From Typhlomys cinereus (lineage: Eukaryota > Chordata > Mammalia > Rodentia > Platacanthomyidae): DNA of 64,000 nt. Location of the stretch: contig JALPQD010000410.1 of NCBI GenBank assembly GCA_023101885.1, positions 1,582,142-1,646,141 on the forward strand, read 5' to 3'. Both the position numbers and the translations under genes were made by a program. The notes below the pieces were generated by a model. It worked only from the letters and a program-made list of their open reading frames with translations. It did not search any database and was not told the origin of the DNA. Shown here in pieces: positions 10,619 to 21,800 of the stretch (position 1 is the first letter of the stretch; each line of letters opens with the position of its first letter).

Positions 10619-10938
10619 GGCTGGAGAGGTGGCTCAGGGGTTAAGCCTCCGCCTTCCAGGCAGAAGGTCCTGAGTTCGGATCCCAGATCCCACGTATAGA
10701 CGCCAGGCGGAAGCGGGGGCGGCCTGCTCTTCCGGCCCTGGTAGGGCGGAGCCTGTGAATCCCGGGGCAGAAGGAGGTGGAGGCGTCCATGGTGGTTCAC
10801 GAATTCGTCCGTGGTTCTACACACACACACACAGACACACACACACACAGAGACACACACGCGCGCGCGCGCACATACACACGCACATGCGCACAGTTGA
10901 ATAAATAATAATAAAAAAAAAAAAAAAAAAAAAAAAAA
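10619..10938 (+). mobile_element. Young tRNA-derived SINE inserted in L1 ORF1
   Basis: It has a tRNA-like head with A-box 'tggctcaggggttaag' and B-box 'gagttcggatccc', then a CpG-rich body to about 10818. A CA/GC-alternating stretch (10819-10895) and a poly(A) tail (10914-10939) follow. A perfect 12-bp target-site duplication flanks it. It shares its body with 59319-59617 and is a younger relative of the older SINEs such as 52015-52358. As a tRNA-type SINE it would be transcribed by RNA polymerase III and mobilised by L1 proteins (family knowledge). Confidence 0.92.
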
Positions 10939-11506
10939 ACAGAACTAACGAAGCAGAAAACAGAATTTCAGACCTTGAAGATAAAGTGGGAGTACTAACC
11001 AGCTCAATGGAAGAGGTGGTTAAAGCCAAAAAGATACTTGAGAGAAATATCCAAGAGATATGGGACACCCTGAAAAAGCCTAACATGCGTATTCATGGAA
11101 TACCAGAGCAAGAATCTCAAAATACCACCCTGAGGAAATTTTTCAAACGATCATCAAGGAAAACTTTCCTCATCTAAAAAAAGAGAGGCCCATCCATATA
11201 CAAGAGGCATTCCGCACTCCAAACAGATACGACCAAAATAGAAGCACGCCGCGGCAAATAATAGTTAAAACACTCCACATTCAAGATAAAGAACTGGTGC
11301 TGAGAGCTTCAAGGGAGAAAAAACAAGTCACTTTTAAAGGTAAACCTATTAAAATAACAAATGACTTCTCAGTCGAAACAGTAAAAGCAAGAAGAGCTTG
11401 GAGAGACATACTTCAAGTATTGAATGAGCAAAAATGTCAACCCAGGCTGATTTACCCTGCAAAACTATCAGTCATGATCGAGGGAGAAAGAAAAATTTTC
11501 CAGCAC

Positions 11507-11524
11507 AAAGACAACTTTAAGGGA
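11507..11524 (+). repeat. Target-site duplication of the nested L1 (5' copy)
   Basis: aaagacaactttaaggga recurs exactly at 12846-12863 (18 bp). Confidence 0.95.
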
Positions 11525-12845
11525 AATTAAAGATTGAAATGCCAATATGACCCTGCTATCCCACTTTTGGGAATAACCCCCCATGCAGCAGAGGTTCGCC
11601 TCGATAGCACAAGCTCGACCATGTTCATAGCAGCACTGTTTACAATAGCAAAGTCATGGAATCAACCTAAATGTCCAACAGTTAACGAGTGGATAAGGAA
11701 ACTGTGGTACATCTATACAATGGAGTACTACTCAGCCATCAAAAATGATGAATTACTGGAATTTGCTGGGAAATGGATGTCATTAGAAAGAATTATATTA
11801 AGTGAAGTATCCCAAACCCAGAAAATTAAGCGCCGTATGTACTCCCTAATAGGTGGCTCCTAGTACCAAACTCACCCAGCCCACATTGAGACACTCAAAA
11901 GTAAACCTATGTAACACAGTAATTGCAAGGATTATGAACAAGAGAGATGGGTTAGGAGGGCCACACCAGAAACAAGGAGAGAGGAGACCATGTTACAGCA
12001 GAGAAAATAGGCCTCCATCAAGGTCTGCAAGTAAGTAATGAGAAACCTGGTTAAGTTCACAGACGTTCTTTCCTGATCTCACCAGAAGGGGAGGGCATAT
12101 AGTCTAGCAGATAAAAAGTAATCATTTTGCAAATGGGTGATGGACCCCTCCCTCAGTGAGGTTTCCTACTCTTATTACATCTACCCTTGAATGTGCTATT
12201 ACAACAAGACTCCAGTTTAACAGCTTTTTGTCTCTGGCCAGGGGGTGACATACAGTGCCCAGCAGAATGGAGTGAAGGGAATTGCAGGAGCAGCAAAACT
12301 GCAAAAGAAAATCAACAAACCACAATCCAGAACTTCAGAGACTCTATATCAATCACATAGAGCTAGGACAGCCTAATCTCTCCCCATCCTGGAGCTCAGG
12401 GACATTTGCGGAAGAGGGGGCGGTAAGATTGTAAGAGCAAAAGGATGGGAGGAGCAACGATTTGCAAGATTCTCAACAATAGTTGGGGCCAAAGCAATCA
12501 TAATGGGACTTTGCTTGCCCTGCGCAATGTCCAGCGCACTGTTGCCCTCATAAAGTCTAGCATCTGTTAAGGGCACCGAGACACCTGGAGGCAAGGGATT
12601 GACAGCCATAGTAGTGATCTTATGCTTAAGGGGAACAAGAGAAAGGGCTTATGGAAATGCCACTGGGTCCTTATATGTCATCGGAGAGGAGGACCCAGTG
12701 GAGAGTTAGGCGTACACAATCAAGGACTATCTGGGAATTGGGGGGGAGGCACTGGGGGAAGGGGAGGGGGATGAGGGGGGAGGGAGGTAACTGGTAAAAT
12801 ATTTTAAAATGTATAATTAAATTTTTAATAAAAAAATATAAAAAA
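11525..12845 (+). mobile_element. 5'-truncated L1 nested in the L1 ORF1
   Basis: It begins inside the last part of ORF2, at the position equal to about 16495 of the full-length copy. It carries the ORF2 C-terminus (to the TAG at 11861-11863), the 3'UTR with the G-rich tract near 12740-12785, and an A-rich tail. A perfect 18-bp duplication flanks it. Against the host L1 it has one extra A near 11539, shifting the frame there. It lacks about 26 bp of 3'UTR near 12078, between short TGATC repeats. It keeps a roughly 29-bp stretch (about 11893-11921) that the host lost near 16860. Confidence 0.95.
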
Positions 12846-13012
12846 AAAGACAACTTTAAGGGATACATGGCCACCAAACCAGGCCTTCAAAAAATGCTAG
12901 AAATGATACTCAAGCATGAAGAAAAAAACAGGCATATCCAGGAGAACAGAAGGCAAGTATAACATCATTAAAAACGAAGCAATATACTTATAAAAGCTAC
13001 TAAACATAATAA

Positions 13013-16000
13013 ATGTCTGGAATTAACAATAGTTTCTCCATTATAACACTAAATGTTAATGGACTTAATTCACTGATCAAGAGACACAGATTACAAACTT
13101 GGATTAAAAATCACAATCCATCAATCTGCTGCCTGCAGGAAACCCATCTCACCACAAAAGATAGTCACGCTCTAAAAATAAAAGGCTGGTCAACAATTCT
13201 ACAAGCAAATGGAAGCAGAAAACAGGCAGGGGTAGCAATTATGCTATCAGACAAAGTGGATTTCAAACCAAAGAAAATTATAAGAGACACGGATGGATAC
13301 TACATTTTAGTTACAGGTACAATTCACCAGGAAGACTTCACAATACTGAACATATATGCACCCAATACAGGCCCCTCCACATTCATTAAGAAAACCCTAC
13401 AGCGTCTAAAGCAAGAAATCAATCCCCAAACGATAATTCTTGGGGACTTCAACACTGCCCTCTCAACATGGGATAGATCAACAGGTCAAAAGCTTAACAG
13501 AGACACTTTGGAACTTAATCAAACCCTGAAAGAAATGGACCTTACAGATCTCTATCGAACTTTTCACTCACGCACCAAAGAATACACATTTTTCTCAGCA
13601 GCACACGGAACTTTCTCCAAAATAGATCACATATTGGGCCACAAAATGAATCTACACATATACAAGAAAGTTGAAATTCTAACCTGTGCCCTATCAGACT
13701 ATCACAGCCTAAAGCTGGACATCCACAACACATCAAACAAGAGAAAATACACTAACTCCTGGAAACTTAACACTATGATGCTGAATGAGAACTGGATTCA
13801 GGAAGAAATTAAAAAGGAAATTCAAGATTTCCTGAAAGTGAATGATAACGAAAATACAACTTACCAAAATCTCTGGGACACAATGAAAGCTGTTCTAAGA
13901 GGTAAGTTCATAGCTCTTAATGCCTACGTCAAAAAAATGGAAACATCAGAAATAAACAACTTAACAATGCAGCTTAAAGCTTTAGGGAAACTAGAGCAAT
14001 CTGATCCCAAAAGTAGTAGAAGAGAGGAGATTAGCAAAATAAGGGGAGAAATATCTGAAATCGAGATTAAGAAAACGATAGAAAAAATCAACCAGTCAAA
14101 AAGCTGGTTCTTTGAAAAAATCAACAAGATTGATACACCCCTAGCTAAACTAACCAAAAGCAAGAGAGAGAAAACCCAAATTAACAAAATTAGAAATGAA
14201 CATGGAGTTATCACTACTGATACCCAAGAAATCCAGAGAATTATAACATCATATTTCAAAAACTTATACTCTGTGAAGTTTGACAACACAAAAGATATGG
14301 ATGAATTTCTAAGTAAACACAACTTACCTAAATTGAATCAGGAAGTTGTGAATTATTTAAATAGTCCTATACCATATAAGGAAATTGAGGAAGTAATCTC
14401 GAATCTTCCCACCAAAAAATGTCCTGGACCAGATGGATTCAGCACAGAGTTCTATCAGATATTTAAGGAGTTAATAACACCAATACTCCTTAAACTGTTC
14501 CATCAAATAGCAAAGGAAGGAACACTACCAAATTCCTTCTATGAAGCTAATATCGTTTTAATCCCAAAACCTAATAAAGATTCCCTTAAAAAAGAAAACT
14601 ATAGGCCGATCTCCCTGATGAACACAAACGCAAAGATTCTCAACAAAGTCTTAGCAAATCGGATTCAAAAACATATTAAAAAGATCATTCAAGGGGACCA
14701 AGTAGGCTTCATCCCCGGCACACAAGGTTGGTTCAACATACACAAATCAATAAATGTAATTCATCATGTAAACCAGTCCAAAGTCCAAGACCACATGATA
14801 CTCTCGATAGATGCAGAAAAAGCTTTTGACAAGATCCAACAGCCTTTTATGATCAAAACGCTAGAGACAGTAGGAATGGAAGGAACCTTTATCAATATAA
14901 TAAAAGCTATATACAACAAGCCCACAGCAAGGATTATGCTCAATGGGGAACAATTGGAAGCATTCCCACTTCGATCAGGAACTAGACAAGGCTGTCCACT
15001 CTCACCACTTCTATTCAATATTGTACTTGAAGTCTTAGCTGAAGCCATAAGACAAGAAAGGGACATAAGAGGGATTCAAATCGGCAAGGAAGAAGTCAAG
15101 CTATCCCTATTTGCAGATGACATGATCTTATACCTGAGTGATCCCAAAAACTCCACCAGGAAGCTCCTGGAACTAATTGAGAAGTTCAGCAGGGTGGCAG
15201 GATACAAAATAAATGTGCAAAAATCAGAGGCCTTCCTATATGCCCAGAATGAAAGAAGTGAAAAAGCTTTGAGAGAAACAATACCATTTATTATAGCCCC
15301 TAAAAAAATGAAATACCTTGGTATAACCCTAAGGAGGTAAAAGACCTTTACAATGAAAACTTTAAAACCCTAAAGAAAGAAATAGCAGAAGACACCAGAA
15401 GGTGGAAAGACCTCCCTTGTTCCTGGATTGGCAGAATCAACATCGTGAAAATGACCATCCTACCAAAGGCAATATACAGATTCAATGCTATACCAATCAA
15501 AATCCCAAAGCAATTCTTCAAAGAAGTTGACCAAACAATCTCAAAGTTCATATGGAGGCACAAAAGACCCAGGATAGCAAAAACAATCCTGAGTAACAAA
15601 AACACAGCTGGAGGTATAACCATACCAAACCTTAGTCTATACTACAAATCCATAGTTGTAAAGACAGCCGGGTACTGGCTCCAAAATAGACACACAGATC
15701 AATGGATAAGGATTGAAGACCCAGATATAAGCCCACAAAGTTACAGCCATTTGGTCTTTGACAAAGGGGCCCAAAGAATCCAATGAAAAAAGAACAGCAT
15801 CTTCAACAAATGGTGCTGGCAAAACTGGATCTCCACATGCAGAAGATTAAGGCTGGACCCATACTTGTCACCATGTACAAGACTTAATTCCAAATGGATC
15901 AAGGACCTTGATATCAGGCCAGAGACTATAAAAACCATAGTTGAAAGGATAGGGAACTCCCTCGAGCTGATTGGGCTAGGCCAACAGTTCCTAAACAGAC

Positions 16001-16833
16001 ATCCAATGGTACAGTCACTGCTACCAACTCTCAACAGTTGGGATCTTGTGAAATTAAAGAGCTTCTGTTCAGATAAAGAGATTGTAACGCGAGCTCAAAG
16101 GCAACCCACAGAATGGGAGAAAATCTTCACTAACCACATATCTGATAGAGCTCTATTGTCCAGAGTGCACAAAGAACTTAGAAAACTAAACACCAAGGAA
16201 ACCAATGGCTCAATTAAAAAATGGGCCCTGGAATTTAAAAGAAACTTTACCAGGGATGAAATTAAAATGTCTAACAAATATCTGAAAAAATGCTCCACTT
16301 CTTTAGCCATCAGGGAAATACAAATCAAAACTTCCCTGAGATATCATCTCACCCCGGTCAGGATGGCAAAAATCCACAATACTAACAACGACAAATGCTG
16401 GAGAGGATGTGGAGAGAGGGGAACTCTCCTACATTGCTGGTGGGAATGCAGGCTCATACAGCCACTCTGGCGAGCCGTCTGGAGATTCTTAAAGAAATTA
16501 AAGATTGAAATGCCATATGACCCTGCTATCCCACTTTTGGGAATAACCTCCCATACAGCAGAGGTTCACCTCGATAGCACAAGAATGACCATGTTCATAG
16601 CAGCACTGTTTACAATAGCAAAGTCATGGAATCAGCCCAAATGTCCAACAGTTGACGACTGGATAAGGAAACTGTGGTATATCTATACAATGGAGTACTA
16701 CTCAGCCATCAAAAATGATGAATTACTGGAATTTGCCGGGAAATGGATGTCATTAGAAACAATTATATTAAGTGAAGTATCCCAGACCCAGAAAATTAAG
16801 CGCCGTATGTACTCCCTAATAGGTGGCTCCTAG
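13013..16833 (+). pseudogene. ORF2: L1 ORF2 (endonuclease and reverse transcriptase), broken
   Basis: In the family this protein nicks target DNA and reverse-transcribes L1 RNA in place. The first open stretch (13013-15340, 775 codons) holds the endonuclease: N14, E43, Y115, D145, N147 and D205 are visible. The expected H230 is Tyr (codon 13700-13702) with His one residue later. The reverse-transcriptase blocks follow: '[12 protein letters not shown]', 'YRPISLMN', 'SIDAEKAFD', '[14 protein letters not shown]' and FADD with D702-D703 at 15116-15121. A small deletion near 15330 shifts the frame. Reading continues in the next frame to a TGA at 15784-15786 where related L1s have Trp, then to a TAG at 16831-16833. 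The C-terminal Cys/His motif (C-x3-C-x7-H-x4-C, about 16396-16450) is intact. Total length fits about 1,275 codons. Confidence 0.95.
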
Positions 16834-17830
16834 TACCAAACCCACCCAGCCCACCTAGAGACAGTAATTCCAAGGATTATGAACAGGAGGGATGGGGTAG
16901 GAGGGCCACACCAGAAAGAAGGAGAGAAGGGACCATGTTACAGCAGGGAAAATAGGCCTCCACCAAGGACCCAAATAAGTAATGAGACATCTGATTAAGT
17001 TCACAGACTTTTGTTCCTGATCATTTACTACTGAGGGGGGAGTGATCTCACCAGAAGAGGAGGGCATATAGTCTGGCAGATAAAAAGTAACAATTTTGCA
17101 AATGGGTGATAGACCCCTCCCTCACTGTGGTTTCCCACTTTTATTACATCTACCTTTGAATGTGCTTTTATCACAAGACTCTAACAGCTTTTTGTCTCTG
17201 GCCAGGAGGTAACATACAATGCCCACCAGGATGGAGTGAAGGGCATTGCAGGAGCAGCAAAACTGCAAAAGAAAATCAACAAACCACAATCCAGAACTTC
17301 AGAGACTCTATATCAACCACCTAGAACTAGGCCAGCTTAGTCTCTCCCCATCTTGAAGCTCAGGGAAATTTGTGGAAGAGGGGGCGGTAAGAGTGTAAGA
17401 GCATAAGGATGGGAGGAGCAATGATATGTAAGATACTCTATACTAGTTAGGGCTGAAGCAATCATAATTGGACTTTGCATGCCCTGCGCATTGTCCAACA
17501 CACTGTTGACCTCACAAAGTCTAGCATCTGCTAAAGGCACCAAGATCCTTGGAGGCAAAGGATTGGCAGCCACAGCAGTGTTCCTATACCTAAGGGAACA
17601 TGGGAAAGGGTTCAGGGAAAGGCCACTGGGTCCTTGTACGTCATTGGAGAGGAGGGCCCAGAGGAAAATCAGACATGCACAAGAAAGGACTCTCTGGGAA
17701 TTGGGGTGGGAGGCACTGGGGGATGGGGAGGGAGAGGGGTGGGGAGGGGGAGCAGGGAGTACGGGGGGAGGAGGAGGGAGGGAGGGAACTGGTGTACCTA
17801 ATAAGTTTGTATGAGCTGAAATTAAAAAAA
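16834..17830 (+). other. L1 3'UTR with G-rich polypurine tract
   Basis: The tract at about 17698-17790 is almost pure purine with many runs of three or more G, as known for mammalian L1 3'UTRs and able in principle to form G-quadruplexes. The same 3'UTR, with small differences, is found in the four other L1 copies of the window. AATTAAAA precedes the tail. Confidence 0.85.
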
Positions 17831-17840
17831 AAGGTATAAA

Positions 17841-17860
17841 AAAATATGTTCCTTATTTTA
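17841..17860 (+). repeat. Target-site duplication of the full-length L1 (3' copy)
   Basis: Pairs with 9782-9801, one mismatch in 20. Confidence 0.93.
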
Positions 17861-17914
17861 AATTATTTTGTTTGGTCTCAAGAATTCTATATATGCAGAC
17901 TAGGAAAACACAAG

Positions 17915-18092
17915 CTATTGTTAAGTTCTAGAGGCGAAAACTGATGCTTATAGGTTCTAAATAGTTTATACAGATGCAGAATTAAATAATCAGGTCTCCT
18001 GATTATTAAGTGCTTTTTTATTCTCTCTTGTTGTCCTCTTTTCTGATCATCAAAACAAAAGGGAGACCCCCAGGCCTTAACTAAGTTCCAAG
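17915..18092. repeat. Duplicated segment flanking the L1, right copy
   Basis: Partner of 8955-9143 in the same orientation. If the L1 and its extra TSD copy are removed, the two copies were about 900 bp apart before the insertion. Confidence 0.75.
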
Positions 18093-18179
18093 ATCCTAAT
18101 GCATCAAGACACAACACCAAGAGAACATTTCCTGAAATTTTCTCTCAGTGATACAAGGACCAATCATGGGCCTGATGTT

Positions 18180-18310
18180 CTGCCTACGTTTTCATTTGCT
18201 TTATGCCAATAATAATCCCTTGAGGGAGGTCATGAGTCCATTTTTCCAAATAAGAAAGTTTGGGTTCAGAGCAGGTTGGTAAATTGCTTAAGAAAACACC
18301 CTTTTTCACT
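18180..18310. mobile_element. MIR-like ancient SINE remnant
   Basis: It has 'aataatcccttgagggaggtcatgagtcc' and 'tttccaaataagaaagtttgggttcagag', in the order of the MIR core. Strongly diverged, ends unclear. Confidence 0.35.
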
Positions 18311-18365
18311 GATTCTCATGAATAAAATCAGTTTCTGGTGCATAGGAAAGGTTCATAAATTAGAT

Positions 18366-18870
18366 GTGATGACGGGTTTTGATTGTCAATTTGACTTGCT
18401 TAGATGTCCACAGGGGGTTGGTGATGAACCACACGTGTGGCTGAAATCAGGGCATTTCCAGATAGAATTAGCTCAAGTGGGAAAAATCATCAGGGTGTGA
18501 ACTACCCGATGACCTGGGTGCCCAGACAGAGTAAGAAGAGGACAAGAACCTGGGCCAGATGACCACAAACCTCGGCTTCTCTGTTCCTGCCCACGAGGAA
18601 GGGTCGAAAAGACTCCACCCCATGACCCCATTGCCGTGATGTGTGGGTTATGTGAAGTGGGGAGGCAAAAGAAAAGAATTTCATTATAGCACTTTGAGAA
18701 TAACCCAAACAAGAGGGAAACTTAAAAGCTTGGCTTGGATCTGCATGGTCTCTGAAGGTTGTGTGGATATAACTTAACAGGGAGGAATTCACTTTTGGAG
18801 TTTCTCTGATTTCAACTCTATGATTGGAGACCTCTGATCCTTAATGATTCTTGGCATTGTATCTTTCTCT
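18366..18870 (+). mobile_element. ERVL-type solo LTR
   Basis: It starts TGTGATGA and soon has 'ttgattgtcaatttgac', the family's opening motif, followed by 'gatagaattagctcaagtggg' and 'acctgggtgcccag'. The 3' end is not clear. No coding part is attached. Confidence 0.5.
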
Positions 18871-19436
18871 GTACGATGCAAAGTGATCTCGTTCTAACTG
18901 TAACACTGTAGAATCTACCATGTAGAAGGTCGCATTACATAGTCAACTGCACTTAACTGTCTACCTGGGAGTTACTCCAAGACGGCTGGGGGCTCCTGTG
19001 TAGGAAGCTGTTACCAGAACACTCAATGGAACTATGAGAAGAGCCAGAGTGAGAGTCTGGCAATGTCACAGGCCAAGACAGATAAGGATGAGAGACGGCT
19101 CCAAATGAACACACAGTTCCCACGGTGACACCAGACAAGAAAAACGAGCAGAGAATCTAAGAAAGAAGCTTCTACGTGGATGTTCCCATCAACTTAATTT
19201 TCCCAAGAGGGGACATTTTTAAACTAACTGTGTGCCGCTATGTTGGGAATATGGTTGTTTGGAGAATCCTCTCCCATGCTCCCTGTAGCATGCCTCCCCA
19301 ACTCTCTGAAACAAGAGAACAGAGACTGGGCTTTACTGAAGGAACAGGTATGTCAGTGCAAGGTGGGCTACACTAGCAATTTCCCTTAACACCTAGGTCC
19401 TTTCCTGGATACTAAAACCATCAAGATTGTGTGTGT

Positions 19437-19846
19437 CACAAGTTAGGGCCGAAGCAATCATAATTGGACTTTGCATGCCCGGCGCAATGTCCAACACACT
19501 ATTGACCTCACAAAGTGTAGCATCTGCTAAAGGCACTAAGATCCTTGGAGGCAAAGGATTGGCAGCCACAGCAGTGTTCCTATGCTTAAGGGGAACACGG
19601 GAAAGGGTTCAGGGAAATGCCACTGGGTCCTTGTACATCATCGAAGAGGAGGACCCAGAGGAGAGTTAGGCATGCACAAGAAAGGACTCTCTGGGAATTG
19701 GGGCAGGAGGCACTGGGGCATGGGGAGGGAGGGATGAGGGGAGGGAGAGCAGGGAGTTTGGGGGGAGGAGGAGGGAGGGAGGGAATTGGTGTACCTATTA
19801 AGTTTGTATGAGCAGAAATAATAATAAAAAATGTATTAATAAAAAA
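19437..19846 (+). mobile_element. 5'-truncated L1 (3'UTR only)
   Basis: Only the last 410 bp of the L1 3'UTR are present, starting at the equivalent of about 17447 in the full-length copy. It has the G-rich tract at 19697-19790 and an A-rich tail. The 14-bp duplication aagattgtgtgtgt flanks it at 19423-19436 and 19847-19860. Confidence 0.93.
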
Positions 19847-19860
19847 AAGATTGTGTGTGT

Positions 19861-21360
19861 GTGTGTGTGCTGTGGAAGAACTTTCCAGAATATTCCAGAG
19901 TGTTCCATGGTAATAATCCATCTTGCTTTATTGTTTCAGTTTGTACAAATTTCTGAGATAGATACTAACTCTACCTGGTTTGGTCTCTTAATTTCTTTTC
20001 CAGGCATTTACTTTTTGATTGGTTCATGCGAGCTTATTGGGCAGCTGGCCAATTGCTACCTGATTTTTATCCTTCTATGAGGGGTAAAATCCCTCCGTCA
20101 TTCCCCCATTTTTGATGGATTTTGATCTTTGACAATTTCATACATATGAAATTAGACATATGTGAAATTATATATATTTATATAAATACATTAAATATAT
20201 ATTTCTTCATAATTACTCTCTTCACTATCTTTTTTCATTTACCTCATCTGTGCCAACTCTTTTTCCCCAAAAGTCTTCTTCCCATATTCATGCCCTATGT
20301 TTCATTGCATGTCCCATTGTTTAAGCAGAGGCATTTGTGTGAACCTAGCTATGAAATTATCTAGTAGGCTCCCCCATGGATACATGAACTGGAGACTTTT
20401 CTCCCCCACCCTGCTCTATTAGTTAGCCATCATCCAACAGTACTTGGTAGGGTCCTATCAGTTCTCCTCAGTTCCTAGGAGCTCCTACTTCTCCTGTAGC
20501 TTCCTCCTCTGATCTCTCGACCGATCCTGCTCACCACATGGTCTGGCATCGCAGATGTGACCCTGCCATCAGTGTTTGGTAACTAGCCTCTTTCTTCTTT
20601 TTCTCTGCAAGCAGATGACTTCTGCATGAATCCTTACCAGCCAGCAAGGCATAGCATTGTGGGCAGTGACTGTGCCTGCTGGGAAATAAATACCATGCCC
20701 TGAAGGTGTTGGGGCAGGAAACGAAATAAAACTTCATCCCCAGTTGAGACTCTGGTGCTGGAGAGAGAAGCTGATGTGCTTCTGCCTGATGCCCAACAGT
20801 GCTAAGTTGGTATATTTCCTAAAGTCAAACCCCTGGGAGAGGGTGGGTGGTATTAACACAGACGTTTTGATCACACTTCAACATAACAATTAGACTCCCT
20901 TGGACAAATTACTCCAAGTCTAGATGGATTTAATTTTCTCCTAATTCCCTATGCTATTTCATGTGAGGTCACCGAACACTTGTATTTTTCCTCTCAGATC
21001 TGTCAGTCTCTTGGTTTGCTAAATGTACTTGCTCTCACTTTTGTTCAAAAACTTAAACCTGAAAATTCAACCATCCAGACTTTTCTTCAGCCTTTCTAAT
21101 GAGGCTTGGGGCTAATTATACTAAGTCACACGCACTGTGAGATCCTAAAGTGTTCTATGAATCATCCAAGAAAGAGAAAAGCACATTCTGACCCATTTTC
21201 ATGACAAAATTGTGACTTTTGGGTTCATTCACTTAATGCACACCTACTGTGCACAGGGCATGTGGTATGACCTGGGGGTCGGAGAGCGCTGACAAGAAAT
21301 GTCATCTGTCACAAATAAAAGACATTCAAGAAAATGGTGAATCATCTGACAAGTGAGATA
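19861..21360. other. No gene seen; possible old antisense L1 3'UTR
   Basis: The pyrimidine-rich stretch 20090-20530 could be an antisense L1 3'UTR of an older family, but I cannot confirm it. The rest looks unique. Confidence 0.3.
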
Positions 21361-21377
21361 GAAAATAAGTGTTAGTG

Positions 21378-21783
21378 CAAGTTAGGGCTGAAGCAATCAT
21401 AATTGGACTTTACATGCCCTGCACAATGTCCAACACACTATTATCCCCACAAGTCTAGCATTTGCTAAAAGCACCAAGATCCTTGGAGGCAAGGGATTGA
21501 TAGCCAAAATAGTGTTCCTATGCTTAAGGGGAACACAGGAAAGGGTTCAGAGAAATGCTGCTGGGTCCTTGTATGTCATTGGAGAGGAGGACCCAGAGGA
21601 CAGTCAGGCACTGCACATTAAAGGATTCTCCGGGAATTGGGGGAGGGGAGGCACTGGGAGGTGGGGAGGGAGGGGTGAGGGGAGGGTGAGCAAAAGGGTG
21701 GGGGGAGAAGGAGGGAGGGAGGGAACCAGTGTACCTATTAAGTTTGTATGAGCGGAGATAATAAAAAAATGTTAAAAAAAAAA
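21378..21783 (+). mobile_element. 5'-truncated L1 (3'UTR only)
   Basis: About 406 bp of L1 3'UTR, truncated within a few bases of the point used by the copy at 19437. It is flanked by a 17-bp duplication with one mismatch (21361-21377 / 21784-21800). Confidence 0.92.
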
Positions 21784-21800
21784 GAAAAGAAGTGTTAGTG

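Larger units (their letters stand above)
10222..12962 (+). pseudogene. ORF1: L1 ORF1 (RNA-binding chaperone), disrupted
   Basis: In the family, ORF1p is a trimeric coiled-coil RNA-binding protein that coats L1 RNA. The ATG at 10222 opens a charged N-terminal part rich in Glu/Lys/Gln (coiled coil, about residues 45-170). The frame is cut by the SINE at 10619 and resumes at 10951 with 'RISDLEDKVG'. A frameshift lies between about 11105 and 11131. The conserved C-terminal domain then follows from about 11132 with 'EAFRTPNRYDQNR', 'FSVETVKARRAW' and 'QPRLIYPAKLS'. The L1 fragment at 11525 cuts it again, and it resumes at 12864 to a TAA at 12960-12962. Exon-like pieces total about 1,070 nt, near the usual 340-370 codons. 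Confidence 0.92.
9802..17840 (+). mobile_element. Full-length LINE-1, defective, with two nested insertions
   Basis: The element has all L1 parts in order: GC-rich 5'UTR (9802-10221), ORF1 (10222-12962, interrupted), a 50-bp spacer, ORF2 (13013-16833, broken), a 3'UTR of about 1 kb and a short A-rich tail. A 20-bp target-site duplication bounds it. Removing the SINE at 10619 and the L1 fragment at 11525, each with one TSD copy, leaves about 6,368 bp, the normal length of a complete rodent L1. Retained CpGs in the 5'UTR and the near-perfect TSD suggest moderate youth. The two insertions, two frameshifts and a nonsense codon show it cannot now mobilise by itself. Confidence 0.95.

Noticed and set aside
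13542..16328. Antisense open frames across the L1 ORF2
   Set aside because: Shadows of the ORF2 coding sequence, hydrophobic because they are antisense of a Lys/Asn-rich protein.
17698..17790. G-rich tract as a host regulatory element
   Set aside because: It recurs at the same place in every L1 copy of the window and is part of the L1 3'UTR.
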